From assembly GCF_000428885.1 (NCBI RefSeq), contig NZ_AUAU01000009.1, positions 100,723-164,722 on the forward strand: a stretch of DNA of 64,000 bases. The letters are read 5' to 3'. The notes beneath the pieces are model-generated. The model worked only from the letters and a program-made list of their open reading frames with translations, was not told the DNA's origin and did not search any database. Numbering within the stretch: position 1 is the stretch's first letter; every line of letters begins with the position of its first letter. This document shows positions 17,818 through 25,334 of this stretch, piece after piece. The position numbers and the translations under genes were made by a program. The stretch comes from Geothrix fermentans DSM 14018 (GTDB taxonomy: Bacteria; Acidobacteriota; Holophagae; Holophagales; Holophagaceae).

Positions 17818-18978
17818 TCAGTTCGCCCAGCGGGAAACCTGCTCCCAGACGTCCTCGTCCCGGGCGGGCCCGTTCAGCAGGATGGCGAAGACCCGGACCT
17901 TCCCGTCGAGGGTCTGGAGGTAGCCGCAGAGGCTCATGACGCGGTCGAGGTGGCCGGTCTTCACGCGCACGCGGCGGGTGAGGTTGGGGTCCTTCATCCG
18001 CAGCTTCCAGGGCTCGCCCCCGATGATCTTCAGAGAGGAGACGAACTCGGAGCCCACCTCGAAGTCGTGGTAGGCCCCCCGCAGGATGATGGCGAGGGTG
18101 CGGGCGGACAGGCGGTTGTCCTTGCTGAGGCCGGAGCCGTCCGTGATCTGGATGGCCTCCGGACCCAGGTTGAAAGCCGTCTGGTAGAAGGCCTGGATCC
18201 GCTGCACGCCCCGGGGCCAGGAACCCGCCCCGTAGCGCCGGGTGAGCATCTCGATCATGAAATTGTTGGACCACTTGTTGATGTCCTGCACCAGGGCCCG
18301 CAGCGGCGGCGAGGTCCAGGTGGCCAGCTTGCGGGGGACGGCGGGTCCACTTCCACTTCCGTTGCCGCCGGGACGGCCTTCCACGGTGATGCCCGTCTCC
18401 TGGAGGATGCGCAGGATGGTTTCCTGGGCCAGGCGGTCGGGGTCCGCCACGGGCCGCCCGTTCTCGCCCCGGTTGAAGTCCACGGACAGGGCCCGCACCT
18501 CGGGCAGGGCGTCGGCGGAGGTGTTCTCCCAGCCCTGGGGCTGCCGCTGGGCGTCGAAGGCGCTCTGGTCGAGGCGGATGGTCCCCGTGACGCGCTGGAG
18601 GCCGAGCCGCTTCAGCGACTGGGCCAGCATCCAGATGCGCTCGCTGGTGAGGAGGGGGTCGCCGTCGCCCTTGAAAGTGAGGTCGCCCTGCACCACGCCG
18701 TCCTTCAGGTCGCCCCACACCTCGGTCTCGATGGTGCTGTCGGGCTTCAGGGTCTTCAGCAGGGCGTAGGTGGTGACGACCTTGGTGGTGCTGGCGGGCA
18801 CCAGGGCCACGGCGTCGTCATGGCGCTCCAGGGCCCTCCCCGTGTCCACGTCCCAGATCCCCGCGGACACCGCGATGCCGCGGGCCTCCAGGCTCCGCAC
18901 CCAGGGGCGGAAGCCCTGGGCCCCCGATGGCAGGGCGGAGAGCAGGGACAGGGCGAGGGTCAGGGCGAGCGGCCGCAT
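17818..18978 (-). CDS. dacB: D-alanyl-D-alanine carboxypeptidase/endopeptidase, PBP4 (peptidase S13) family
   Basis: 386 residues with a signal peptide (1-20, ending SGAQG). The three active-site motifs of S13 enzymes are present: SxxK as S63-TTK66 (PASTTKVVT), SxN in KWSNNFMIEM, and KTG in RVKTGHLDRV. GDGDPLLTSERIW is the family's conserved substrate-side motif. It trims or cuts peptidoglycan cross-links in the periplasm. Somewhat shorter than E. coli DacB (about 477). It lies 6 bp downstream of the pseudopilin-like gene on the same strand, so the two are co-transcribed. Confidence 0.93.
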   Translation of the reverse strand: MRPLALTLALSLLSALPSGAQGFRPWVRSLEARGIAVSAGIWDVDTGRALERHDDAVALVPASTTKVVTTYALLKTLKPDSTIETEVWGDLKDGVVQGDLTFKGDGDPLLTSERIWMLAQSLKRLGLQRVTGTIRLDQSAFDAQRQPQGWENTSADALPEVRALSVDFNRGENGRPVADPDRLAQETILRILQETGITVEGRPGGNGSGSGPAVPRKLATWTSPPLRALVQDINKWSNNFMIEMLTRRYGAGSWPRGVQRIQAFYQTAFNLGPEAIQITDGSGLSKDNRLSARTLAIILRGAYHDFEVGSEFVSSLKIIGGEPWKLRMKDPNLTRRVRVKTGHLDRVMSLCGYLQTLDGKVRVFAILLNGPARDEDVWEQVSRWAN

Positions 18979-18984
18979 GGCGCC

Positions 18985-19509
18985 TCAGGGCTTCGCCACC
19001 ACCGGGGTGCCCCGGAGGCTGGGCCTGGTCCGCTCGTTCTCCGTGACGGCGCCTCCGCCCAGGAGGTTCTCGTCGGCCGTGAAGAGCCAGTCCTTCACCA
19101 GGGTCTTGCCCTGGTAGGCGTGGATGCTGTCCTTCTCGCTGCGGCTGCGCACGCCGACGATGGGCAGGCCCTGGGTGTTCCCGGAGGCCCCCGCCTGCAC
19201 CTGGGTGACGAACTGCCATTCCCCGCCGGGAGTCATGGGATCCAGGTACTTCTGGCGCAGGATCCGGGGCCGGACCTTCATGACCTCGTCCAGATCCGTG
19301 GGATAGCGTTTCATCTTGGCGAAATAGATGCGGAGGGCCGAGGCGATGGCCTCCCCCCGGAAGATCAGCTCGGCCTCGTTCTCCCGCTGGACCTCGGCGC
19401 TCAGCCGCGGGCCGGCCTTCATGAGCATGACCCCCATGGCCACGGCCAGGGCCAGGGCCAGGGCCATGGTGAAGCCTCTCTGGGCGTGGAGGATACGGGC
19501 GGACCGCAT
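18985..19509 (-). CDS. Pseudopilin-like (type II secretion/type IV pilus-type) membrane protein
   Basis: 174 residues from the ATG at 19509. The start MRSARILHAQRGFTMALALALAVAMG looks like a class III leader: basic residues, a G-F junction, then a long hydrophobic helix. The glutamate expected at position 5 after the cleavage site is absent. The remaining domain has the pseudopilin feel: a helix followed by YFAKMKRYPTDLDEVM, where a short globular domain with repeated PT/YP turns begins. Possibly a minor pilin or type II secretion pseudopilin-like protein. No other secretion genes are present, and it pairs with dacB. The function is inferred only from architecture. Confidence 0.7.
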   Translation of the reverse strand: MRSARILHAQRGFTMALALALAVAMGVMLMKAGPRLSAEVQRENEAELIFRGEAIASALRIYFAKMKRYPTDLDEVMKVRPRILRQKYLDPMTPGGEWQFVTQVQAGASGNTQGLPIVGVRSRSEKDSIHAYQGKTLVKDWLFTADENLLGGGAVTENERTRPSLRGTPVVAKP

Positions 19510-19550
19510 GGAGGTGGCTCCTGGACCTGGAGAACCAGGCCTGACCATTA

Positions 19551-21365
19551 TCAGGCCCGTTCCCCCTTCCGTGTCATGAGCTCGGAAAAAGCTCCCACCA
19601 CCGCCGGGTCGAACTGGGTGCCGGCCTCATTGCGCAGCTCCGCCAGAGCCTGGCGGAAGCCCTTGGGACGCCGGTAGCCCCTGCCGCTGGTCATCACCTC
19701 GTAGGCCTCGATGACGCCGATGATGCGGCTGCCCATGGGGATGGCCGTCTCCCGCAGGCGATCGGGGTAGCCCTGGCCGTCCCAGCGCTCGTGGTGGTGA
19801 CGGATCACGCGGACCACGTCGAAGGGGAAGCGCAGGTCCTTGAGGAAGACGGCGGCCAGCTCCGGATGATCCCGGACCTTCCGCATGTCCTCGGGAGTCA
19901 GCGTGGGCTTGGCCAGCATCTGGGGATCCAGCAGCAGCAGGCCCACGTCATGGAGGATGGCGGCGATGCTCACGGCCTCCACCTCCTCGGTGGGCAGGTC
20001 GAGCATCATCGCCAGATCCCGGGCCAGGCGGGCCGTGGCGAGGCTGTGGGGGCGCAGGTTCGGCATCCGGACCTCGCCGGCCTGGAGGATGCGGTGGCTC
20101 ACGGACAGAAAGGCGTGGTGGTACCGCTCGTGGAGCCGGGCCTCCTGGAGGTGGAGGGCCAGCACCCGGCTCAGCTGCTGGATGGCCTCGATCTCCGCCA
20201 GGGAGAACGAGTGGTCCTCCAGGCGGAACACCATCACCAGGTCATGGCCCTGGGGCGTCTCGTTGAGGAGGAGAGGCATGTAGGTGGCGAAGGCGCCTGT
20301 GAGCACGGGCACCTCGGGTATTTCGACCCGGCTGATGAGGCGCAGGTCCGGCTCGCGCACCGCCGGCAGGTGGAACGTGGCGTGGGCCAGGATCTGCTGC
20401 TGCAATTCCGGCGACAGGGGCAGCGTGCTGAAGGCCAGGATGGGCCGGATCTCCTCCGGGTCCTCCGTCCAGAGCGCCACGGCGGTGGCGGGCAGGATCT
20501 GGCTGATGAGCCCCGCGATCTCCCAGAAGAACGTCCGCTGCTCCGGCGGCACCATGCCCGTCCGGCGCTCGGCGTTCGCCGGGGCGGGGGCCACCCAGCT
20601 GCTGAGGCTGCGGTCCGCGTCCCAGGGGAGCGAACCATAGGTCTCCCGGCCTCCGGGGAACCCGTAGAGCCGCTCCCGGTCCTGGTGCACCGCGGGCCGG
20701 TCGCCGGGCTTCTGGGCCCGGGCCGGACCCGGGGCCGCGGAAGGACCTGGCGGCAGGAGCCGCTCCATCTCCGGGGCCAGCTCCTCCAGGATGTCCGCCG
20801 CCGTGGGCAGGCCCTCGGGCACTTGGCCGGGGCCGATAGGTTGAGGCGCGGCCGCCTCGGGGCCGCCGTAGAGGCGGAACTCCTTCAGGGCCGCCACCAG
20901 GTCCCCGCAGATGGCCAGGGTGGGCAGCTCGTCGCGCTCCACCTCGAAGGTCCCGCCCTTGATGCGGTCCCGCTGGATGAGCAGGCCCACCCAGTCCCCC
21001 TGGAGGTAGACCGGGGTGATGAGGTAGCGGGGCCATTCCCCACCCTGGCCGAAGGCCGAGAGCTCCGGGGATTCGGAGGCGTCGTTCACCACGTAGGTCC
21101 GCCGCGCGCGCTGGGTCCTCACCAGGAGCGGGTGGCCGCCGGGAATGGCCACCGGGGGCCGCGTGCCCCGCGGCCAGCCGTAGAAGCTCACCACCTCGAA
21201 GCCCCCCTGCCCCGGCACGCGCAGGTAGAGCGCCCCCTTGGTGCTGCCCACCTCCTCCATGCACCGGTAGAGCACCTGGGAACACCGGTTCGCCAGCGCT
21301 TCGCTGAGATTGAGAGGGGAAACCGGCATGGGCGCGTCCGGACCAGGGGGTCGGGAGCCCATCAT
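19551..21365 (-). CDS. GAF-domain plus HD-GYP-domain signalling protein
   Basis: About 604 residues from the ATG pair at 21362-21365 (ATG 21329 is an alternative; no clear ribosome-binding site for any). The N-terminal GAF-like domain (about 15-170) includes VYLQGDWVGLLIQRDR. There is a Pro-rich linker, a second GAF-like region (about 270-430), and a C-terminal HD-GYP domain: HD in ILHDVGLLLLDP, HHHERWDGQGYP, and MTSGRGYRRPKGFRQALAEL, ending with GTQFDPAVVGAF. HD-GYP enzymes hydrolyse cyclic di-GMP. The HDxGK motif reads HDVGL (Lys lost), which may weaken activity. The reading frame extends upstream over fabD, but that part is antisense shadow. Confidence 0.88.
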   Translation of the reverse strand: MMGSRPPGPDAPMPVSPLNLSEALANRCSQVLYRCMEEVGSTKGALYLRVPGQGGFEVVSFYGWPRGTRPPVAIPGGHPLLVRTQRARRTYVVNDASESPELSAFGQGGEWPRYLITPVYLQGDWVGLLIQRDRIKGGTFEVERDELPTLAICGDLVAALKEFRLYGGPEAAAPQPIGPGQVPEGLPTAADILEELAPEMERLLPPGPSAAPGPARAQKPGDRPAVHQDRERLYGFPGGRETYGSLPWDADRSLSSWVAPAPANAERRTGMVPPEQRTFFWEIAGLISQILPATAVALWTEDPEEIRPILAFSTLPLSPELQQQILAHATFHLPAVREPDLRLISRVEIPEVPVLTGAFATYMPLLLNETPQGHDLVMVFRLEDHSFSLAEIEAIQQLSRVLALHLQEARLHERYHHAFLSVSHRILQAGEVRMPNLRPHSLATARLARDLAMMLDLPTEEVEAVSIAAILHDVGLLLLDPQMLAKPTLTPEDMRKVRDHPELAAVFLKDLRFPFDVVRVIRHHHERWDGQGYPDRLRETAIPMGSRIIGVIEAYEVMTSGRGYRRPKGFRQALAELRNEAGTQFDPAVVGAFSELMTRKGERA

Positions 21366-21418
21366 GGCAGAGCCGCGACCGGCATATCTAGAGGAGTTCC
21401 GGGCATCGAGGCGGTTTT

Positions 21419-22342
21419 TTATGGCTGAGGAGGTTCCTGAAGCGAGGCCACGGCGAGATCCCGCGCCGCCCAGCGGGTCAGCCCCGCCAGTTGCCGGCCA
21501 TGGCCGCATTCCGCCAGGGGCGCGCCCAGGGCCCTCAGGCGGGCCACCACCGCCAGCCAGTCCACGGGCAGGGCCACGGAGGCGAGACCCTCGTCCCAGG
21601 CCGCCGCTCCGGTGGTCAGCAGCCGGCCGTCGAAGTGGGAGATGAGCGGGAAGGCCGGGTCCGCGGGCTTCACCGCCCCGAGCCTCCGGGTGATGGCCGG
21701 CAGGAGTGCCGCCATGTGGGGACCGTGGAGGGGATGCTTCACCGGCAGCAGGCCGACCTTCAGGGCTGAAGGGCCGAGCTCCCGCACCAGCGCCTCCAGG
21801 GCCGGCAGGGGACCGGAGACCGTGAACTGGGCCTGGCCGTTGCGGTTGGACAGCACCAGCTCCGGGTGGCCGGCCAGGGTCCGCCGCACGTCCAGCTCCG
21901 GCACGCCGATGAGGAAGGCCATGCCCATGGTCCCCTCGCCGAAGGCCGTCTCGCTGAGGTCCTCCACGGCGGAGATGAGGTCCAGCGTGGCCTCCAGGGG
22001 CACCACGCCCGCGGCCACCAGGGCCGAGTAGAAGCCCATGCTGTGCCCGGCGGCGGCCACGGGCAGGGGCATGCCTGCCGCGCGGCGCGCACGGAAGATG
22101 CCCACGGAGTGGGCCAGCACCGCACAGGGCGCCAGGCGCTGCGCGCGCAGCAGGTCCAGGGGGCCCTCCGCCATGGCCCGCCGCAGGGGATGGCCCGTGC
22201 GGGCTTCGGCAGCCTCCAGCGCGTCCGTCCAGGGTCCATGGGCCTCCCAGCCCCGGGACATGCCCACGGCCTCGGTGCCCTGGCCGGGGAACAGGAGGGT
22301 GCAGGCGGTTTCGGACGCGGGATCTGGCGCAGGCTCTGACAT
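21419..22342 (-). CDS. fabD: ACP S-malonyltransferase (FabD-like)
   Basis: 307 residues from the ATG at 22342 (ATG 22354 adds four residues). FabD signatures: oxyanion-hole glutamine in LFPGQGTEAVGM (Q21), nucleophile in GHSMG (S101), and a C-terminal histidine in KHPLHGPHM. It loads malonyl groups onto acyl carrier protein for fatty acid synthesis. It stands alone, away from other fab genes, and diverges from the kinase-like gene at 22394, so it could instead serve a specialised acyltransfer pathway. Sequence shows an Ala-rich, high-GC style typical of the chromosome. Confidence 0.85.
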   Translation of the reverse strand: MSEPAPDPASETACTLLFPGQGTEAVGMSRGWEAHGPWTDALEAAEARTGHPLRRAMAEGPLDLLRAQRLAPCAVLAHSVGIFRARRAAGMPLPVAAAGHSMGFYSALVAAGVVPLEATLDLISAVEDLSETAFGEGTMGMAFLIGVPELDVRRTLAGHPELVLSNRNGQAQFTVSGPLPALEALVRELGPSALKVGLLPVKHPLHGPHMAALLPAITRRLGAVKPADPAFPLISHFDGRLLTTGAAAWDEGLASVALPVDWLAVVARLRALGAPLAECGHGRQLAGLTRWAARDLAVASLQEPPQP

Positions 22343-22393
22343 GGTCTCGAGCATAGGGTGCCGGAAGCCCCGGCATCCAGTAGGCTGGGGGCC

Positions 22394-23422
22394 ATGTCCC
22401 CCCTCCCGGCTCCACTGCCTTGGCAGCAGGTCCCCTGGCACCAGCGCCGCTCCTACTGGGAGTTGGAGGAAGGCCTGCGGAGGGACCTGCGCGAAGCCCT
22501 GGAGATGGAGGCCGCGGACCTGGCCCGCCGCGCCGAGGCGGCGCTCGACGACTATGCCGCCCGGCCCGGCACCCTGGGCGGCCAGCTGGTGAACGGGGAC
22601 GTGCTTGCCACCCTGCTGCCCACCCTGCGCCGCAATCCCACCCAGGGCTACGAGGCCCTGGAGGATCCCGGGGGGCGGGCCTCGGTGCACCTGAACGCCC
22701 TGGCCAAGCGCCTCCGCGACCGGGCCCTGGGCCTGGCCCGGGGCGGGCCGGTGATCATCTTCATGGGCGGCCAGGCCACGGGGAAGACCACCCACGCGCT
22801 GGCCCTGGGGTCAGCCTTCGGCGCGGTGTTCGACGCGCCCCACACGGATCCCGACGGCGTGGCCTTCCTCCTGGAGCGCATCCGGCGCGCGGGCTGCGGG
22901 GAGGTCCATCTCGCCTACACGGACCGCGACCTCGACGGCGCCCTCAGGGCCATGCTGGCCCGCTCCGAGCGCGAGGGGCGCTACGTGCCCCTGCACCGCA
23001 TGGCCCGCACCCACGCCTGGGCCCCCTTCACCTTCCTGGGCCTCGGGCCCCGCGCGGGCCGCGGCCTCTGGCTGTACCACGTGCGGGTGGATGATGCGGG
23101 CCAAGACCTCATGACCAGCGGCCAGGAGGCCCTCGCCAGTGTGCGCGCCCGCCCGAAGCAGGCCGAATCCGCGGTTGCCTACCAGCTCCAGACCGCTTAC
23201 CTTTCTCTCCTGAGGATCCAAACCCATGACCCCCGAACCTGGTACCCGCGGGATGTGCTCGCAGGACTCAACCGAAGCCTCGACCCCTGGCGCCGCCTTG
23301 AAGCCGACCATCTCCTTCGCCGATGTCTCGAGTCTGTGGCGCCGCGAGGTGCCGAAGGTGGTTCAGGCCCACGAGGAGGATCGGCTCGAGGTCCGGAGGA
23401 GCCTGGGGCTGGCGTAGGCTGA
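22394..23422 (+). CDS. P-loop NTPase resembling zeta-toxin kinases
   Basis: 342 residues from the ATG at 22394. A helical N-terminal part (1-110) precedes a P-loop: GGPVIIFMGGQATGKTTHALALG, with Walker A GGQATGKT at 125-132. Downstream DPDGVAFLLERIRRAGCGEVHLAY and an Arg-rich helix (ALRAMLARSEREGRYVPLHRMARTH) resemble the zeta-toxin/UDP-sugar-kinase fold. This is inference from pattern only, and other P-loop kinases fit too. The last roughly 35 codons have poor third-position G/C, and there the coding signal moves to the +1 frame, where another ORF (23226-23417) lies. The stop TGA is provided by the palindrome at 23419-23441. Confidence 0.7.
   Translation: MSPLPAPLPWQQVPWHQRRSYWELEEGLRRDLREALEMEAADLARRAEAALDDYAARPGTLGGQLVNGDVLATLLPTLRRNPTQGYEALEDPGGRASVHLNALAKRLRDRALGLARGGPVIIFMGGQATGKTTHALALGSAFGAVFDAPHTDPDGVAFLLERIRRAGCGEVHLAYTDRDLDGALRAMLARSEREGRYVPLHRMARTHAWAPFTFLGLGPRAGRGLWLYHVRVDDAGQDLMTSGQEALASVRARPKQAESAVAYQLQTAYLSLLRIQTHDPRTWYPRDVLAGLNRSLDPWRRLEADHLLRRCLESVAPRGAEGGSGPRGGSARGPEEPGAGVG
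23226..23417 (+). CDS. Small protein overlapping the end of the P-loop gene in another frame
   Basis: 63 residues from the ATG at 23226, with GAGGA nine bases upstream. Almost every third base of its codons is G or C, whereas the overlapping P-loop frame loses that bias over the same stretch, so this frame is probably translated. The peptide has a Ser/Thr/Pro-rich start, then a charged amphipathic part (SLWRREVPKVVQAHEEDRLEVRRSLGLA) likely to form a helix. No recognised family. Its position suggests translational coupling to the P-loop gene; a partner or antitoxin-like role is a guess. Confidence 0.55.
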   Translation: MTPEPGTRGMCSQDSTEASTPGAALKPTISFADVSSLWRREVPKVVQAHEEDRLEVRRSLGLA

Positions 23423-23510
23423 ATTCGCTGCGCGAATTCAGTAAGAAACGAAGATGTATGTCTGAATTCGCATGGCGAATTCCCTGCTGAATCTGGGCAG
23501 CAGATTCAGC
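23419..23510. repeat. Cluster of three palindromes between convergent genes
   Basis: First: CTGAATTCGC (23419-23428), loop TGC, GCGAATTCAG (23432-23441). Second: GAATTCGC (23464-23471), loop ATG, GCGAATTC (23475-23482). Third: GCTGAATCTG (23486-23495), GGCAG, CAGATTCAGC (23501-23510). The stop codon TGA of the P-loop gene lies in the first, and the stop of the CoA-binding gene (minus strand, 23506-23508) lies in the third. None has a T-run, so they look like short extragenic palindromes more than intrinsic terminators. Confidence 0.8.
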
Positions 23511-23910
23511 TCTCGCGGTACCCCATCACCACCAGCAGGCACGGCCCCCCGGCGATGACGTTCATCCCCAGCGACTCCGCCGTGCGGATGGCCTCGTCGC
23601 TCTCGGCGCCGGGCTGCATCCAGACGTGCTTCACGCCTGCGGCGGCGGCCTCGCGCACCACCTGCTCCGTGGCGGCGGGCGGCGTGATGACGGAGATGGC
23701 CGGCACCTTCACGGGCAGCGCCGCCAGCGAGGGGTAGGCCTTGAGGCCCTCCACCTCCGGCGCCTTGGGGTTGATGGGATAGACCTCATGCCCGTGCTGC
23801 TGGTAGCAGCGCAGCACCTTGTTCCCGTACTTGTCACGGTCCGTGCTGGCCCCCACCACCGCGAAGGGCCCCGAGGCCAGGAAGGACTGGATGCGGTCAT
23901 TGATAGACAT
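23506..23910 (-). CDS. CoA-binding domain protein (CoA_binding_2, YccU-like)
   Basis: 134 residues from the ATG at 23910, with GAGG upstream. A single Rossmann-like domain: SGPFAVVGASTDRDKYGNKVLR (nucleotide-binding loop), [53 protein letters not shown]. It is nearly identical in layout to the small CoA-binding proteins of many bacteria. It probably binds CoA or acyl-CoA, but the physiological role is not known. Convergent with the P-loop gene, it diverges from the A+T-rich DUF3800 gene. Confidence 0.92.
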   Translation of the reverse strand: MSINDRIQSFLASGPFAVVGASTDRDKYGNKVLRCYQQHGHEVYPINPKAPEVEGLKAYPSLAALPVKVPAISVITPPAATEQVVREAAAAGVKHVWMQPGAESDEAIRTAESLGMNVIAGGPCLLVVMGYRES

Positions 23911-24019
23911 TCGCGCCTCACATAAAAGTCGAACAACATCAAGTCAAAGTGTCCGGGCCAATTTTCTCACTTGAAGATTGTTAGCGTCCCATAAACGAGT
24001 TGCTCATTCATATTTCTAC

Positions 24020-24047
24020 TTGCACTTTGCCTATCATAGATTATATA
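24020..24047 (+). promoter_or_regulatory. Likely sigma-70-type promoter of the DUF3800 gene
   Basis: TTGCAC (24020-24025), 16-bp spacer, TATATA (24042-24047), 73 bp before the ATG at 24120. AAAGGA lies nine bases ahead of that start. The whole upstream segment (from about 23930) is A+T-rich like the gene. Confidence 0.55.
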
Positions 24048-24119
24048 GATGACTGAGATATTTCCTATATCAATCAGATCAGGCTTAATCTTAAATTTTC
24101 CAAGAAAGGATAAATAGGT

Positions 24120-25334
24120 ATGGAAGAAACATATTTTGCGTTTATTGACGAAGCAGGTAACGAAAATTTAAATACAAAAATTGATGGCGTTTCTGATTTT
24201 TTTATAATCACAGCCGTTCTTGTTCCCGAATCGGGTCTTGAACTTGCAAAGAGACTTTCAAATTCACTCAGAAACACACATTTCCAAACAGGCGAAATAA
24301 AATCATCGACAATCAGCAATAAACATACAAAAAGAATAAAAATATTACAAGATATCGAAATGATTAATATCAAATATATAACTTTTATCGTTGATAAAAA
24401 TAAAATTGACAAAACAGGTGGTTTAGGCTTTAAAAAAGTATTTAGAAAATATCTTCCAGGAATATTATATCAAGATCTTTTTAAAACATATAAAAATCTA
24501 ACGATCATAAGCGATGAACATGGCAGTAGAGAATTCATGAAATCCGTTGAACAATACGTCGGATCAAAAACAACTCCCTCGTTGCTGCCAGAAGAAAACT
24601 ATATCTTTTCATTTAAATCAAGTAAAGACGAAATATTAATCCAAATTGCAGACTTCATTGCAGGAACATGGGCTAAAATTGTAGATAAAAGAATACCAAT
24701 TGAGATAAGAAATGAATTTAAAAATGTCATAAGATCAACCGCACTTTCCATTGAATTCTGGCCACCATCACATGAATCATTTTACAGTGATACACATACT
24801 CCTGATCATTTGGATAAAATCATTCGTAATTATTGTTACACTCAAGCGCAAATATATATTGAAGCTAATACTCCAAAGTCTATGGAATCCACGGAAGATG
24901 GGCTTGAGGAGCGTCTTCGGGTAGAAATCTTAAAGTTTCTTCTACTAAATAATGAAATATTTGACGATGAAAAATTTGCATATTCAGATAAAATTATAAA
25001 ACATTTAAAAACAAAGGGAATCGAAAATCTCAATCGTAGGCGTTTAGCAGCGCAGGGTATATCCATACTACGTAGAAGAAATGTCATCATTTCAAGTGGA
25101 AAATATGGATACAAATTGCCAACAAAATTATCCGATATCGAAGAGTTTGTATCCACTTCTCACGAAAAAATTGTACCAATGCTAGAAAGAATTACCGATG
25201 CTTATCAACAGATAAATAAAGTAAGTCATCTCAGAATTAATATTTTAGGTGATCATCCAGAATTAATAACTTTAGTAAAAGCACTACAGGACCATAAAAT
25301 CGAATCAAGTGGAAACACCACCGATACGAACTAA
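24120..25334 (+). CDS. DUF3800 domain protein on an A+T-rich island
   Basis: 404 residues; G+C only about one third, in sharp contrast to neighbours, with A/T-ending codons: a recent acquisition. The N-terminus carries the DUF3800 pattern: [12 protein letters not shown] (acidic pair at 10-11), [11 protein letters not shown] and [15 protein letters not shown], an RNase-H-like acidic set. After about residue 255 a second region looks like a winged-helix or helical domain ([14 protein letters not shown], then [29 protein letters not shown]). DUF3800 genes are often found near mobile or defence genes and the function is not settled. Its stop overlaps the carB stop by 2 bp (tail to tail). No transposase or integrase is beside it. 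Confidence 0.88.
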   Translation: MEETYFAFIDEAGNENLNTKIDGVSDFFIITAVLVPESGLELAKRLSNSLRNTHFQTGEIKSSTISNKHTKRIKILQDIEMINIKYITFIVDKNKIDKTGGLGFKKVFRKYLPGILYQDLFKTYKNLTIISDEHGSREFMKSVEQYVGSKTTPSLLPEENYIFSFKSSKDEILIQIADFIAGTWAKIVDKRIPIEIRNEFKNVIRSTALSIEFWPPSHESFYSDTHTPDHLDKIIRNYCYTQAQIYIEANTPKSMESTEDGLEERLRVEILKFLLLNNEIFDDEKFAYSDKIIKHLKTKGIENLNRRRLAAQGISILRRRNVIISSGKYGYKLPTKLSDIEEFVSTSHEKIVPMLERITDAYQQINKVSHLRINILGDHPELITLVKALQDHKIESSGNTTDTN

